Shown here: positions 52,615-61,091 of the stretch, piece after piece
Layout of the letters: each line of letters opens with the position of its first letter
Position numbering within the stretch: position 1 is the stretch's first letter
NCBI GenBank assembly: GCA_049970695.1
Contig: JBMFML010000003.1
Coordinates: forward strand, 71,954 to 135,953
From: UBA285 sp049970695
GTDB lineage: Archaea > Thermoproteota > Thermoprotei_A > Sulfolobales > Desulfurococcaceae
Reading direction: 5' to 3'
DNA length: 64,000 bases
Notes under the pieces: model-generated
What the model was told of the DNA's origin: nothing
The model's input: only the letters and a program-made list of their open reading frames with translations
Databases searched by the model: none
Translations under genes and position numbers: made by a program

Positions 52615-53307
52615 TTAGAGTTCCATTAAACCGAAAATTTTCTCGGCGGCCGCGATAGTTCTTGAAACAACTATGAGAGTTGATAAGGGCGCCCTATATA
52701 TTGAATAACAGTAGTCCGCGTGTCTTAATGTTTCTTCCTCGAAATCCCCATGTGGAAATCCGCCTATTCCGATTGCCATTTTCTCTGAAACGGCTTGCTT
52801 AACCACTTCTGAAAGCGGTTTGTACTCGCATGCCTCGCGCAGTAGTATGAGGCCGCGCGCACCTAGTTCACGCAGAAATTGTTGGAGCGTTAGGGTCTTG
52901 ATATGCATCAAAGGCTTTTCACTTCCAGGGGGCACTCTGCCTTCTTTAAATAGCTGCTCTATTAATCCAACAAACCTATTGTAATTCCTCGGTATTCTGG
53001 TAGCGGGATCTACGAATATGGCGTGTCCGCCTATAGTGTGTACGGCTATTCTAAGTAATCCACTTTTGCATAGAGGGCTTTCCAGGGCTTCGAGCAAACT
53101 GACGTGTACTATGTCAGGCCTACCGCGCTTTTCTTTCTTGGGAAGGTCTTTCATTGCATGGTAGTGCAGGCTTATGTCGAGTAGCATTTCGAGCGGTTTC
53201 TTTCTCCTTCTCCTCGCAGTTTTCAGTATAGCTGGGTGACTTGCTATTGAGGGTGGAACCGTTTCGAGCGACGATTCGAGTAGTACTAGTATTAGAGGCC
53301 TTGACAT
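52615..53307 (-). CDS. nep1: rRNA pseudouridine N1-methyltransferase Nep1
   Basis: Nep1 (Emg1) methylates N1 of a pseudouridine in helix 35 of 16S rRNA and helps small-subunit assembly. The SPOUT-fold motifs LLDISLHYHAM, KRGRPDIVHV and GIGGFPHGDF are all present in 230 residues. It is the first gene of an operon that otherwise makes deoxynucleotides. ATG 53307 is used. Confidence 0.92.
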   Translation of the reverse strand: MSRPLILVLLESSLETVPPSIASHPAILKTARRRRKKPLEMLLDISLHYHAMKDLPKKEKRGRPDIVHVSLLEALESPLCKSGLLRIAVHTIGGHAIFVDPATRIPRNYNRFVGLIEQLFKEGRVPPGSEKPLMHIKTLTLQQFLRELGARGLILLREACEYKPLSEVVKQAVSEKMAIGIGGFPHGDFEEETLRHADYCYSIYRAPLSTLIVVSRTIAAAEKIFGLMEL

Positions 53308-53459
53308 CCCACTACTTTACCCTTGGCCTATTAAAGTACACCGAGTTTTTAATGGCATATTGCGAAAATGCTTTCTCGCGGATATCAATCTACTTTTTAA
53401 AAAGTTAAAAATTTAGAGCCCCCTGTTTGTAGTATTCACGGCATTCGAGCTGTGCTCTA

Positions 53460-53795
53460 ATGAAGACGCGCTTGCTTAAGGATTTGGCCGTGCAGAGATT
53501 CAGTTTGCTATTTAGACTCGCGCTAGAAGCAACTAGGAAAGGGGATTACGCGCTAGCTAGGAGGTATGTTGAGATTGGGCTTAGAATTCTCAGAAAGGCT
53601 CAATTGAGGCCTCCTAAAAAGTACAAGAGGCGCTACTGTAGAAAGTGCCTTGCGCCCTTAATACCCGGTATTACGCTTAGTGTCAGGATCAGAAGTGAGG
53701 GTAAAGGTTCAAGAGTCGTCTACAGGTGTTTACTCTGCGGGTGGATAAGAAGGTTCATGATAAAGACACGATGGAAAAAATTAGAGAAAGAGTAG
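53460..53795 (+). CDS. rnp4: RNase P protein component 4 (Rpp21)
   Basis: Rpp21 binds the specificity domain of RNase P RNA with Rpp29. Two N-terminal helices rich in Arg/Leu (FSLLFRLALEATRKGDYALARRY) precede a zinc ribbon with CRKC and CLLC. The length of 111 residues is normal. A TATA-centred palindrome ACTTTTTAAAAAGT lies about 70 bases upstream. It begins the ribosomal/translation run. Confidence 0.9.
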   Translation: MKTRLLKDLAVQRFSLLFRLALEATRKGDYALARRYVEIGLRILRKAQLRPPKKYKRRYCRKCLAPLIPGITLSVRIRSEGKGSRVVYRCLLCGWIRRFMIKTRWKKLEKE

Positions 53796-54025
53796 CTGGT
53801 AAGGTAGATGTGCAACTTGGAAAAAGAGGAATTACCGAGGCTTTTCTAAAAGAATTAGAAAATAGGCTGAAACACCAGCGCGTGGTAAAGATAAGGCTGC
53901 TTAAGTCTTTCAGGAGGTTTTCGGGGCAGAGCATTGAAGACGTAGCCTCGTACCTGGCTGAGAAGACCAACTCGAAAGTATATGAAATAAGGGGGTTTAC
54001 ACTAATACTCGTCAAAGAAGATTAG
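53771..54025 (+). CDS. CRM/YhbY-type RNA-binding protein
   Basis: An 84-residue CRM-domain protein: KVDVQLGKRGITEAFLKEL, then VVKIRLLKSF and a C-terminal VYEIRGFTLILVKE. Bacterial YhbY binds pre-50S particles. ATG 53771 lies inside the Rpp21 gene and fits the domain start better than the GTG at 53726. The pairing of Rpp21 and a CRM protein is frequent in Crenarchaeota. Confidence 0.85.
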   Translation: MEKIRERVAGKVDVQLGKRGITEAFLKELENRLKHQRVVKIRLLKSFRRFSGQSIEDVASYLAEKTNSKVYEIRGFTLILVKED

Positions 54026-54074
54026 CTTCAAAGAATTTAAGTACTCGAAAAGCTCATTATTCGAGGTGCCTTAA

Positions 54075-54563
54075 TTGGTTACGGCTCTAGAAGTACCCGC
54101 AGATCGGCTCATAGCGAAGCTAGCTAGCTACTTAAAGGAGAACGTGCCAGAAGTGAAGCCACCAACATGGTCCATATTTGTTAAAACGGGCTGTTTCAAG
54201 GAAAAGCCACCCGAAGACCCAGATTGGTGGTACTACAGAGCTGCTAGCATACTTAGGAAGCTCTATAAGGCAGGAAGACCTGTTGGGCTTAGCGAGTTGA
54301 GAAGAGAGTATGGAGGCAAGAAGAGGAGGGGGTCGGCGCCTCCAAGGACATACAAAGCACCTGGTAATGCCATCAGGAAAATTCTGCAACAGCTAGAGCA
54401 AGCACAGCTCGTTAAGAAGACTAGGGAAGGCAGAATCCTGACTCCTCAAGGCAGGGCCCTACTCGATAGAATAGCTATTGAGATACTGATGGAGCTTGTT
54501 AAGGAAAGGCCTGAGCTCGCGAAGTACCTACCACCCTCTATAAGGCTGAAGGTGCCGGCTTAA
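54075..54563 (+). CDS. rps19e: Ribosomal protein eS19
   Basis: A small-subunit protein shared with eukaryotes: TWSIFVKTGCFKEKPPEDPDWWYYRAASILRKLY (in parts), then YGGKKRRGSAPPRTYKA and ILQQLEQAQLV. The length of 162 residues is normal. TTG 54075 follows GGTG by six bases. The stop overlaps the ATG of the PDCD5-like gene by one base. Confidence 0.95.
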   Translation: MVTALEVPADRLIAKLASYLKENVPEVKPPTWSIFVKTGCFKEKPPEDPDWWYYRAASILRKLYKAGRPVGLSELRREYGGKKRRGSAPPRTYKAPGNAIRKILQQLEQAQLVKKTREGRILTPQGRALLDRIAIEILMELVKERPELAKYLPPSIRLKVPA

Positions 54564-54901
54564 TGCTCGAAGGCGAAGAGTACCTAGCCGACGAGGAGCT
54601 CGAAGCCCTGAAAGCGCGGAAGCTAGCGGAACTTCGTAGAAAAATTGAGCAAGAGAGGGAAAGACGGGCTAGAATAGAAGCCGTTTTAAGACAAATACTA
54701 ACTCCCGAGGCTCGCGAGAGACTGAGTAATCTGAGACTAGTTAAACCAGAGCTCGCTGCCGCGCTCGAAGAGCAGCTCATACTCTTGGCACAGAGTGGCA
54801 GGCTCAAGCCCCCGATTACAGATGAATTTTTAAAGAAGCTCTTGCTAGAGCTATATGAGCACTCAAAGCACGAGACAAAGATAACTTTTAAGAGAAAGTA
54901 G
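54563..54901 (+). CDS. PDCD5-family DNA-binding protein
   Basis: A 112-residue, highly charged helical protein of the PDCD5/TFAR19 family: EELEALKARKLAELRRKIEQ, then ILTPEARERLSNLRLVKPELA. Archaeal members bind double-stranded DNA weakly and may also interact with chaperonin. It is embedded in the ribosomal run between eS19 and eL39. Confidence 0.9.
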   Translation: MLEGEEYLADEELEALKARKLAELRRKIEQERERRARIEAVLRQILTPEARERLSNLRLVKPELAAALEEQLILLAQSGRLKPPITDEFLKKLLLELYEHSKHETKITFKRK

Positions 54902-54918
54902 ACAACAGTGGTGGTTGC

Positions 54919-55077
54919 ATGGCTCGAGCCAAGCACGTTGCTAGGAAGTTAAGGCTTGCGGCTGCTCACAAAAGTAATGAGCCGATACCAATATGGGTTA
55001 CGATTAAAACTAGGTTGAGAGTGAGAAGGCCATTTAGGCTGAGGCACTGGAGACGTAGTAAGTTGAAGAACGTGTAA
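54919..55077 (+). CDS. rpl39e: Ribosomal protein eL39
   Basis: A 52-residue basic protein near the exit tunnel of the large subunit. The sequence MARAKHVARKLRLAAAHKSN, then IPIWVTIKTRLRVR and RLRHWRRSKL is typical. ATG 54919 follows GGTG by five bases. It is too short for most gene callers. Confidence 0.93.
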   Translation: MARAKHVARKLRLAAAHKSNEPIPIWVTIKTRLRVRRPFRLRHWRRSKLKNV

Positions 55078-55090
55078 CCAGGTGGTTGAC

Positions 55091-55381
55091 GTGAGTAAGC
55101 CTGCAAGCACCGAGTCGGCAATACACGTAATACCCTTAAAGAGAGTCTACTTTGGGCGTAGAAGCAATAGAGCTGACAGGGCTGTAAGGCTGATCAAGAA
55201 ATACGTAAAACGCCACTACAAAGAAGCCGAGAAAGTAGTTATAGATCCCTCGGTAAACGCCTATATATGGTCTCGAGGACGTGAAAAACCGCCTAGGAGA
55301 ATCGTTGTCGAGATCAGATACGATAGAGAAAACAAGTTAGCAAAAGTGCTACTAGTGAGGAGGGCTAAGGCCTCTAAGTAG
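55091..55381 (+). CDS. rpl31e: Ribosomal protein eL31
   Basis: A 96-residue large-subunit protein: VIPLKRVYFGRRSNRADRAV, then KEAEKVVIDPSVNAYIWSRG and the EIRYDRENKLAKVLL end. GTG 55091 is preferred. GTG 55082 overlaps the GGTG ribosome binding site. Confidence 0.93.
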   Translation: MSKPASTESAIHVIPLKRVYFGRRSNRADRAVRLIKKYVKRHYKEAEKVVIDPSVNAYIWSRGREKPPRRIVVEIRYDRENKLAKVLLVRRAKASK

Positions 55382-55391
55382 GGTTACGCGA

Positions 55392-56084
55392 ATGGTAGAG
55401 ATAATTAAAATGAGCTTTTTTGGCAACGTGAATATAGGCGTTTACGCTTATGTTAACGACAAAATTGCTGTTCTTCCAATTGGTATACCACGTGATGACG
55501 TCGAGGAAATTTCTTCAGTGCTCGGGGCTTTACCCATAGAAGCTAAGATAGCTGGCACTTTACTCAATGGAGTTTTTCTTGCAGGTAACAGCTATGCAAT
55601 TATAGTTCCTCACGTAATATTTAATGAAGAGCTCGCAAAGCTCGTTGAAGCCGTAAAATCTCACGGGCTCGACATCACGGTATATGTTTCCGAGAGCCGG
55701 TATACTGCTCTCGGAAATCTTCTCGCATGTAATAACAAAGGATGCATTGCCAGCCCGCTGATAGAAGAGCGCGAAATCAAAAAGCTCGTGGACGTCTTGG
55801 GCGTCGAAGTCGTAAAAGCTAGGCTTGTCAACATGGACGTCCCCGGCAGCGTACTGGTTATAAACGACAGAGGTGGAGTAATTCACCCAGATGCAAGCGA
55901 CGAAGACTTAAAGCTCGTAAAAGATGTAGTAAAGATTCACGTGGAGAGGGCCACCGTAAATGCTGGCATACCCTACGTTAAAAGCGGGCTGTTGGCAAAT
56001 AATAAAGGTGTTGTCGTGGGCGGCAACACTACCGGGCCTGAGCTGCTTAGAATAAAAGCAGGCTTTGAAGGGGGGCCCGCATGA
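55392..56084 (+). CDS. Translation initiation factor aIF6
   Basis: aIF6 binds the large subunit and prevents early joining to the small subunit. The five-fold alpha-beta repeats of about 40 residues are visible, with SRYTALGNLLACNNKG, GVIHPDASDEDL and LANNKGVVVGGNTTGPEL. The ATG lies 10 bases after the eL31 stop. It overlaps the next gene by four bases. Confidence 0.95.
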   Translation: MVEIIKMSFFGNVNIGVYAYVNDKIAVLPIGIPRDDVEEISSVLGALPIEAKIAGTLLNGVFLAGNSYAIIVPHVIFNEELAKLVEAVKSHGLDITVYVSESRYTALGNLLACNNKGCIASPLIEEREIKKLVDVLGVEVVKARLVNMDVPGSVLVINDRGGVIHPDASDEDLKLVKDVVKIHVERATVNAGIPYVKSGLLANNKGVVVGGNTTGPELLRIKAGFEGGPA

Positions 56085-56344
56085 GTAGTGAGGTGAAGAT
56101 CTACAGAGTAATAGGCGAAATGTTGATTAGTCACGATAGATTACCAACGTGGCAAAAGTTCGTGCTAGAGCTAAGGGCTTTAAACGAAAAGCACGCTTTA
56201 GAAAAGGCTTATTCATTACTGGGGAGCAGGCACAAGCTAAAGCGCTATCACATAAAAATTGAAAAGATAGAGGTAATTAGTCCTGAAGAAGTCTCAAGGC
56301 CTTACATTGCCAAGCTATTAAAGTTAGAGAGGATTGTTAAGTGA
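56081..56344 (+). CDS. rplX: Ribosomal protein eL18a/LX
   Basis: An 87-residue archaeal large-subunit protein (LX, related to the first half of eukaryotic L18a). YRVIGEMLISHDRLPTWQKF and HALEKAYSLLGSRHKLKRYH are typical. It overlaps aIF6 by four bases and pfdA by one base. Confidence 0.9.
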   Translation: MSSEVKIYRVIGEMLISHDRLPTWQKFVLELRALNEKHALEKAYSLLGSRHKLKRYHIKIEKIEVISPEEVSRPYIAKLLKLERIVK

Positions 56345-56799
56345 TGTCTGAGACGAGGCCGGGCAGCGAGCAAGTAAAAGTTTCTATTGAGGAATTGGTA
56401 GCTCGAATGAGTGAGCTGAAAGGTCAGCTAGAAGTACTAGAGGCTACTATTAATACTTACTTGAGCCAATACAGAGAGCTCCAGCTAGCACACGAGACGC
56501 TGAAAAACCTCCCAGATTCAGTTCAAGATGGCTATGTGGTTATAGATAGACTCTCTGCTGTCATGATTCCATCAAAAATAGAGGAAGGTTGGAGTAGTCG
56601 CGTCTTGGTAAACCTAGGGCTAGGTTATTATATAAAAACCACCAGAGAAAAAGCCATGGAAATTCTCTCAAATAGAATTAGAGAACTGGAGAAAGTGCTC
56701 AGAGATATTCAAGCAAGGCACCAAATGCTGCTGAGAGAGTACAGCGCGATACAGAGAATATTAAGCCAAGTAGCAGAAGCGCGGCAAAGTTCGACGTGA
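56344..56799 (+). CDS. pfdA: Prefoldin alpha subunit
   Basis: Prefoldin catches unfolded proteins and hands them to the thermosome. The 151-residue subunit has two long coiled coils separated by a beta-hairpin core with VIPSKIEEGWSSRVLVNLGLGYYIKT. ATG 56344 shares bases with the LX stop codon. Confidence 0.92.
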   Translation: MSETRPGSEQVKVSIEELVARMSELKGQLEVLEATINTYLSQYRELQLAHETLKNLPDSVQDGYVVIDRLSAVMIPSKIEEGWSSRVLVNLGLGYYIKTTREKAMEILSNRIRELEKVLRDIQARHQMLLREYSAIQRILSQVAEARQSST

Positions 56800-56806
56800 T
56801 AAAGCC

Positions 56807-57694
56807 TTGCTTTCGAGACTTCGCGAAACCTTCAAGAAGTTCATAGAAGCGGCCTCCTCATACTTCTCATCGAGAGAAAAACTGCTAGAACTAGCAGAGC
56901 AATTTAAATTAGAGCTCATTAGTAGAGATGTTGCGTATGAAGTAGCCGAAAGCATCGTAAACAGCATTATAAACTATATTGAAAGTGGAAGGATCAAGAC
57001 AAAAAGTGATCTGGCCAAGAAGCTGAGGGAAACACTACTCTCGTATTTCCAAGAACAGAGCTCGCTCAGCTTAGAGGACTACTTGAAGAAGTACAAACCT
57101 CTCAAGATAGTGTTCTTAGGCGTGAATGGCGTTGGTAAGACAACCACGATAGCCAAAGTCGCTGTGTATTTCAGAGAGAGGGGCCACAGGCCGCTAATGA
57201 TAGCCGCAGATACTTTTAGAGCCGCTGCTCAAGAACAACTGAAAAAGCACTCGGATAGAACAGGTATTCCGCTGTTTACGGGCAAGTACGGTGCCGATCC
57301 CGCGGCAGTTGCCTATGACGGCATTACGTATGGTACTTCAAGGGGCTTTGACGTTATGCTAATAGATACAGCAGGCAGAATGCATACAGATGCGAACTTG
57401 GTTGACGAACTCAAGAAAATAGTGAGAGTTGTAAAACCCCATCTGAAAATACTGGTTGTCGATGCCCTAACAGGTAACGATGCTGTTCAGCAAGCAAAGT
57501 TCTTTGATGAAGCAGTTGGTATCGACGCGTTTATTGTCACAAAGTTTGATGCGTATGAAGAAGGCGGCGTTCCCTTATCCCTAGTATACACGATTAAAAA
57601 GCCGATACTGTTTATTGGAACAGGGCAGGGTTACTGGGATTTAAAGCCTTTTAACCCCTTAGAATACGTAGACAAGCTAATACCACTAGACTAG
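56807..57694 (+). CDS. ftsY: Signal recognition particle receptor FtsY
   Basis: A 295-residue SRP GTPase. N-domain helices cover residues 1-95. The G domain has G1 GVNGVGKTTT, the insertion region DTFRAAAQEQL, G3 DTAGRMHTD, G4 TKFDAYEEGG. It is short and lacks a long acidic N-terminal A domain, as is common in Crenarchaeota. TTG 56807 follows GTGAT by six bases. Confidence 0.95.
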   Translation: MLSRLRETFKKFIEAASSYFSSREKLLELAEQFKLELISRDVAYEVAESIVNSIINYIESGRIKTKSDLAKKLRETLLSYFQEQSSLSLEDYLKKYKPLKIVFLGVNGVGKTTTIAKVAVYFRERGHRPLMIAADTFRAAAQEQLKKHSDRTGIPLFTGKYGADPAAVAYDGITYGTSRGFDVMLIDTAGRMHTDANLVDELKKIVRVVKPHLKILVVDALTGNDAVQQAKFFDEAVGIDAFIVTKFDAYEEGGVPLSLVYTIKKPILFIGTGQGYWDLKPFNPLEYVDKLIPLD

Positions 57695-57707
57695 CTGGTG
57701 CTCTGCC

Positions 57708-57887
57708 TTGAGCTTGAGAGAGCTAATTGACATGTGGAAAAGAATATTGCAAATAGCGTCTAAGCCTGATAGAAGTGAGTACTTTACCCTTCTCAAAGTT
57801 ACCCTGTTGGGGCTCTTTATAATTGGGCTTATCGCATTCATTATAAGAGTGCTCTTCTACACGTTTCTCTATCCGTACACGGGCTGA
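57708..57887 (+). CDS. secE: Preprotein translocase subunit SecE (Sec61 gamma)
   Basis: A 59-residue protein with an amphipathic first helix (RELIDMWKRILQIASKPDRSE) and one membrane helix (LLGLFIIGLIAFIIRVLFY). Position between ftsY and the Spt5 gene is the standard archaeal arrangement. TTG 57708 follows GGTG by nine bases. Confidence 0.88.
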   Translation: MSLRELIDMWKRILQIASKPDRSEYFTLLKVTLLGLFIIGLIAFIIRVLFYTFLYPYTG

Positions 57888-57892
57888 GCACC

Positions 57893-58366
57893 ATGAGCGC
57901 GCAGACGCCACAGATGGGGATATACGCGATTAAAACAACGAGTGGAAGAGAGCTAGACGTAGCACTCATAATTGAGAGAAGAGTTCTTGAGAAACTCGAA
58001 AAAGGCGAAGAACCGCACATAACGAGCATTTTTATAGCTCCCGGTGTAAGTGGCTATGTCTTTATCGAAGCGAGGAGGGCTGAAGACGCATACAAACTCG
58101 TATCTAATATAAAGTACGTCAAGGCTTCGCGGGCACTCAAAGTTTCACTCGAAGAAGCCGCCCAAATGCTCAAGCCAAAGCTCGTTGTCGAAGAGCTAAA
58201 CGTGGGAGACGAAGTGGAAATCGTGCGCGGCCCCTTTAGAGGAATGCGGGCCCGCGTAGTCTCTATTGATAAAAGCAAGAGTGCTGTTACAGTTAATCTA
58301 CTAGAGGCCGCATTTTCGATACCTGTAACTATACAAATCAGCTATGTCAAGAAAGTAAAAGGGTGA
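57893..58366 (+). CDS. spt5: Transcription elongation factor Spt5/NusG
   Basis: A 157-residue protein with an NGN domain (IYAIKTTSGRELDVALIIERR, SGYVFIEARRAEDAYKLV) and a KOW domain (VGDEVEIVRGPFRGMRARV). It binds the clamp of RNA polymerase with Spt4 and raises processivity. It starts five bases after the secE stop. Confidence 0.95.
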   Translation: MSAQTPQMGIYAIKTTSGRELDVALIIERRVLEKLEKGEEPHITSIFIAPGVSGYVFIEARRAEDAYKLVSNIKYVKASRALKVSLEEAAQMLKPKLVVEELNVGDEVEIVRGPFRGMRARVVSIDKSKSAVTVNLLEAAFSIPVTIQISYVKKVKG

Positions 58367-58371
58367 TCACG

Positions 58372-58881
58372 ATGGCTAAGAAGTCCCTGAGGTTCATAGT
58401 GGAAGGAGGGCGGGCTACTCCGGGCCCGCCTATAGGACCCGCGCTCTCGCCATATAAAGTCAACGTAGTAGAGGTCGTAAATGCCATAAACAAAGCAACA
58501 AAAGATTACGAAGGACTCCCGGTACCTGTAGAAGTAGTCATAGATGTTGACACACGCAAATTTGAAGTAAAGGTGGGAATACCTACAACAACTGCCCTCT
58601 TAATGAAGTTCGCCGGAGCTCGGGAACCAACTGGAGATCCTGCACACAAGAAAATAGGTGATGTCTCAATGGAGGATATAATAAAAATAGCAATTATGAA
58701 GAAAAGTCAGTTGACTGCGAAGAGTCTCAAAGCCGCCGTTAAAACTATACTCGGCACTGCAAGGGCTATTGGAATAACTGTTGATGGAAAAGATCCAAAA
58801 GAAGTGACGAAGCTCGTTGATAGCGGTGCTTACGACGACTTAATAGCAAAGTATGAACCTGAATGGGAAAAGGGTGAGTAG
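58372..58881 (+). CDS. rpl11: Ribosomal protein uL11
   Basis: A 169-residue protein at the GTPase-associated centre. The N-terminal RFIVEGGRATPGPPIGPAL and the C-terminal rRNA-binding half with TAKSLKAAVKTILGTARAIGI are typical. ATG 58372 (MAKKSLRF) is preferred to GTG 58363, which lies in the ribosome binding site GGGTGATC. Confidence 0.95.
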   Translation: MAKKSLRFIVEGGRATPGPPIGPALSPYKVNVVEVVNAINKATKDYEGLPVPVEVVIDVDTRKFEVKVGIPTTTALLMKFAGAREPTGDPAHKKIGDVSMEDIIKIAIMKKSQLTAKSLKAAVKTILGTARAIGITVDGKDPKEVTKLVDSGAYDDLIAKYEPEWEKGE

Positions 58882-58884
58882 GCC

Positions 58885-59541
58885 TTGTCAACTCTGCTTA
58901 AAGAGGCTTTCGCGAAAGCTATATCCAAGGCCATCGAGTGCGGTAAAGGCAGGAATTTTAAGCAAAGCGTCGACCTCGTAGTAGTACTAAAAGACGTGGA
59001 TTTGAAGTCGCAGCAGCTAAAAATTAGAGAACCCGTTTACCTGCCAAAGGGGCGTGGTAAGGAGCTAAGTATTTGTGTCGTGGGAGACTCTGAAATGGTT
59101 GAAATAGCAAAAAACGAGGGAGCGCGATTAGCTATACTTGGAGACGACTTGAAAAACTTGAGTAAAAAGCAGGCCAAGAAAATTGCGTCTACATGTGATT
59201 GGTTGCTAGTAAAGCCCGAGTTTATGGGGCTTGTTGGCCGCACACTAGGCCCTGCTTTGGGCCCTAGAGGCAAAATACCTGTTCCAGTGCCTTCAAGTGC
59301 TGCACTTAGATCCATGATTGCCAGGTACAAGAACACGGTACTCGTATCGCTAAGAAATCAGCCGCAACTAATGGTCGCCATAGGCACCGAAGACATGGAT
59401 CCGCAAGACCTTGCTGAAAATGCTCTAGCCGTTGTGTCGGTTGTGGAGAGCAAGCTGCCTGCAGGACGTGCAAATATTGAGAAGATTATCGTAAAGACTA
59501 CTATGGGCATTCCTGTGGAAGTGCCCTTCAAGGTGAGCTAA
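58885..59541 (+). CDS. rpl1: Ribosomal protein uL1
   Basis: A 218-residue L1-stalk protein, with FKQSVDLVVVLKDVDLK, PEFMGLVGRTLGPALGPRGKIPVPV (in parts) and GTEDMDPQDLAENALAV. In many archaea L1 also represses its own operon by binding mRNA. TTG 58885 follows GGTG by eight bases. Confidence 0.95.
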   Translation: MSTLLKEAFAKAISKAIECGKGRNFKQSVDLVVVLKDVDLKSQQLKIREPVYLPKGRGKELSICVVGDSEMVEIAKNEGARLAILGDDLKNLSKKQAKKIASTCDWLLVKPEFMGLVGRTLGPALGPRGKIPVPVPSSAALRSMIARYKNTVLVSLRNQPQLMVAIGTEDMDPQDLAENALAVVSVVESKLPAGRANIEKIIVKTTMGIPVEVPFKVS

Positions 59542-59542
59542 C

Positions 59543-60562
59543 GTGTCGTTTACAGCCGCACTAAAGCACAGGAGAATACCTCGCGAGAAAATAGAGCTGG
59601 CTAACGAGGTAGAAGAACTTGCGAGAAAGCACAGGTCTATATTAGTGCTAGACCTTAACGGAGTCCCAGCTAAACACATACAAGTCCTCCGTAAAAAACT
59701 CGATAAACACGCCGTGATGAAAGTCGTGAAGCCCAAGGTAGCTTTGAAAGGCCTTGAAAGAGTTCTTCAAAACGCTAAGCAATTAGAAAAATACATGAGT
59801 GGTCAGGTAATGCTTGTATTTTCAAACAAGAATGCCTTTGAACTAGCAAAGATGGTTGAAGACTTCGTAACGTACGACTACTACAAACCCGGAGATGTTG
59901 CAGAGGAAGAAATAGTCATACCGGAGGGCAACACCGGTCTACCTGCAGGACCTATTCTAAGCGTCTTTGGAAGGCTTAAAGTACCAACGAGAGTTCAAGG
60001 TAACGTAGTCTACGTAGTTAAAGACACTGTTGTGGCAAAGCCGGGAGACGTTATATCTGCCGACTTGGCAAGCATCTTACAAAAGCTGGGGCTAGCACTC
60101 AAGAAGATAAGAGTTAAGATTAAGTGTGGCGTTGACGGGGGCCTGGTTATCCCAGGCGAGCAGTTGAAGCTAAACATAGCCGAGTATGAGGAAGGCTTGA
60201 AGGCCGCCGCCTTGGATGCACTAAAACTTGCAATAGAGCTGGTAATTCCCGAAGAGCCCGTGCTCGGGTACGTACTCGCAAAGGCGGAGAAGCAAGCACT
60301 CGCCCTAGTTGCTGAGCTAGGATTTGTGACACCTGAGACAGCTGAGCACGTCATAAGAGTGGCTCATGCAAAGGCCATTGCACTGGCACTCGAAATATCG
60401 AAGTATGCACCGGAATTAGGGCTTGTTGCCGGAGTACCAAAGCAGGAAGCCCGAGAAGCCAAAACTACCAAAACTACTAAAGAAGAAGAAAAGAAAGAAG
60501 AGGAGCCGAAAGAGCTCAGCGAAGAAGCACTTGCAGAAGGCTTTGCAGCCCTCTTTGGTTGA
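59543..60562 (+). CDS. rpl10: Ribosomal protein uL10 (P0)
   Basis: The 339-residue base of the P-stalk. The N-terminal globular part (RSILVLDLNGVPAKHIQVLR), an insertion with GNTGLPAGPILSVF, and helical spine binding sites for P1 dimers (about residues 200-290) are visible. The acidic tail ends in EEALAEGFAALFG, which binds translation GTPases. The last 70 bases are identical to those of the P1 gene. Confidence 0.95.
   Translation: MSFTAALKHRRIPREKIELANEVEELARKHRSILVLDLNGVPAKHIQVLRKKLDKHAVMKVVKPKVALKGLERVLQNAKQLEKYMSGQVMLVFSNKNAFELAKMVEDFVTYDYYKPGDVAEEEIVIPEGNTGLPAGPILSVFGRLKVPTRVQGNVVYVVKDTVVAKPGDVISADLASILQKLGLALKKIRVKIKCGVDGGLVIPGEQLKLNIAEYEEGLKAAALDALKLAIELVIPEEPVLGYVLAKAEKQALALVAELGFVTPETAEHVIRVAHAKAIALALEISKYAPELGLVAGVPKQEAREAKTTKTTKEEEKKEEEPKELSEEALAEGFAALFG
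60491..60560 (+). repeat. 70-bp direct repeat, copy in uL10
   Basis: This stretch is identical base for base to 60898-60967 in the P1 gene. It covers the Lys/Glu-rich hinge and the GTPase-binding end. Identity at third codon positions shows recent copying or gene conversion. Confidence 0.9.
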
Positions 60563-60579
60563 TTACTGAGAGAAGCGTT

Positions 60580-60592
60580 TTTGGATTTAAAA
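60580..60592 (+). promoter_or_regulatory. TATA-like element before the P1 gene
   Basis: GGATTTAAAAGCC about 45 bases before the GTG start suggests that P1 has its own promoter in addition to the uL11-uL1-uL10 transcript. This would help make the several P1 copies needed per ribosome. Confidence 0.45.
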
Positions 60593-60633
60593 GCCCCCAA
60601 CGATATCCTAACCCGAGGTAAGCGCTTTCAAGG

Positions 60634-60969
60634 GTGGTCGCTATAGAGTACATATATGCAACTCTACTGCTCTACAAGGCAGGTAAGGAGATAAATGAAG
60701 AGAACTTAAAACGCGTACTCGAAGCGGCTGGTGTAGAGGTTGACGAAGTTAGAGTTAAATCGCTAGTTGCAGCAATTAAAAACATCGACATAGCGAGAGT
60801 TCTTGAACAAGCCGTTGCCGTACCCATGGCTACTGTACCAGCAGCCGCCGCTCAGGCGCCAGCAGCAAAGGAAGAAGAAAAGGAGAAGAAAGAGGAGAAG
60901 AAAGAAGAGGAGCCGAAAGAGCTCAGCGAAGAAGCACTTGCAGAAGGCTTTGCAGCCCTCTTTGGTTAG
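60634..60969 (+). CDS. rpl12: Ribosomal protein P1 (L12)
   Basis: The 111-residue stalk protein has the dimerisation domain (IYATLLLYKAGKEINEENLKRVLEAAG, in part), an Ala/Pro-rich hinge, a Lys/Glu stretch and the C-terminal EALAEGFAALFG that recruits elongation factors. GTG 60634 is the only useful start. It completes the L11-L1-L10-P1 set. Confidence 0.95.
   Translation: MVAIEYIYATLLLYKAGKEINEENLKRVLEAAGVEVDEVRVKSLVAAIKNIDIARVLEQAVAVPMATVPAAAAQAPAAKEEEKEKKEEKKEEEPKELSEEALAEGFAALFG
60898..60967 (+). repeat. 70-bp direct repeat, copy in P1
   Basis: The second copy of the repeat at 60491-60560. Bases directly before and after differ (preceded by G here, by A there; followed by AG here, GA there). 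Confidence 0.9.
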
Positions 60970-61091
60970 CCGAGAAGTTTTGGCAAAGTACCTGGGTCGT
61001 CGCAGAAGCCTGATTTTTAGCAGTCTCACCGTAACTACCCCTAAAGAGCTATATATTCTTGTAAGCCCTAGTAACCTTAGTGAGGATTGCC

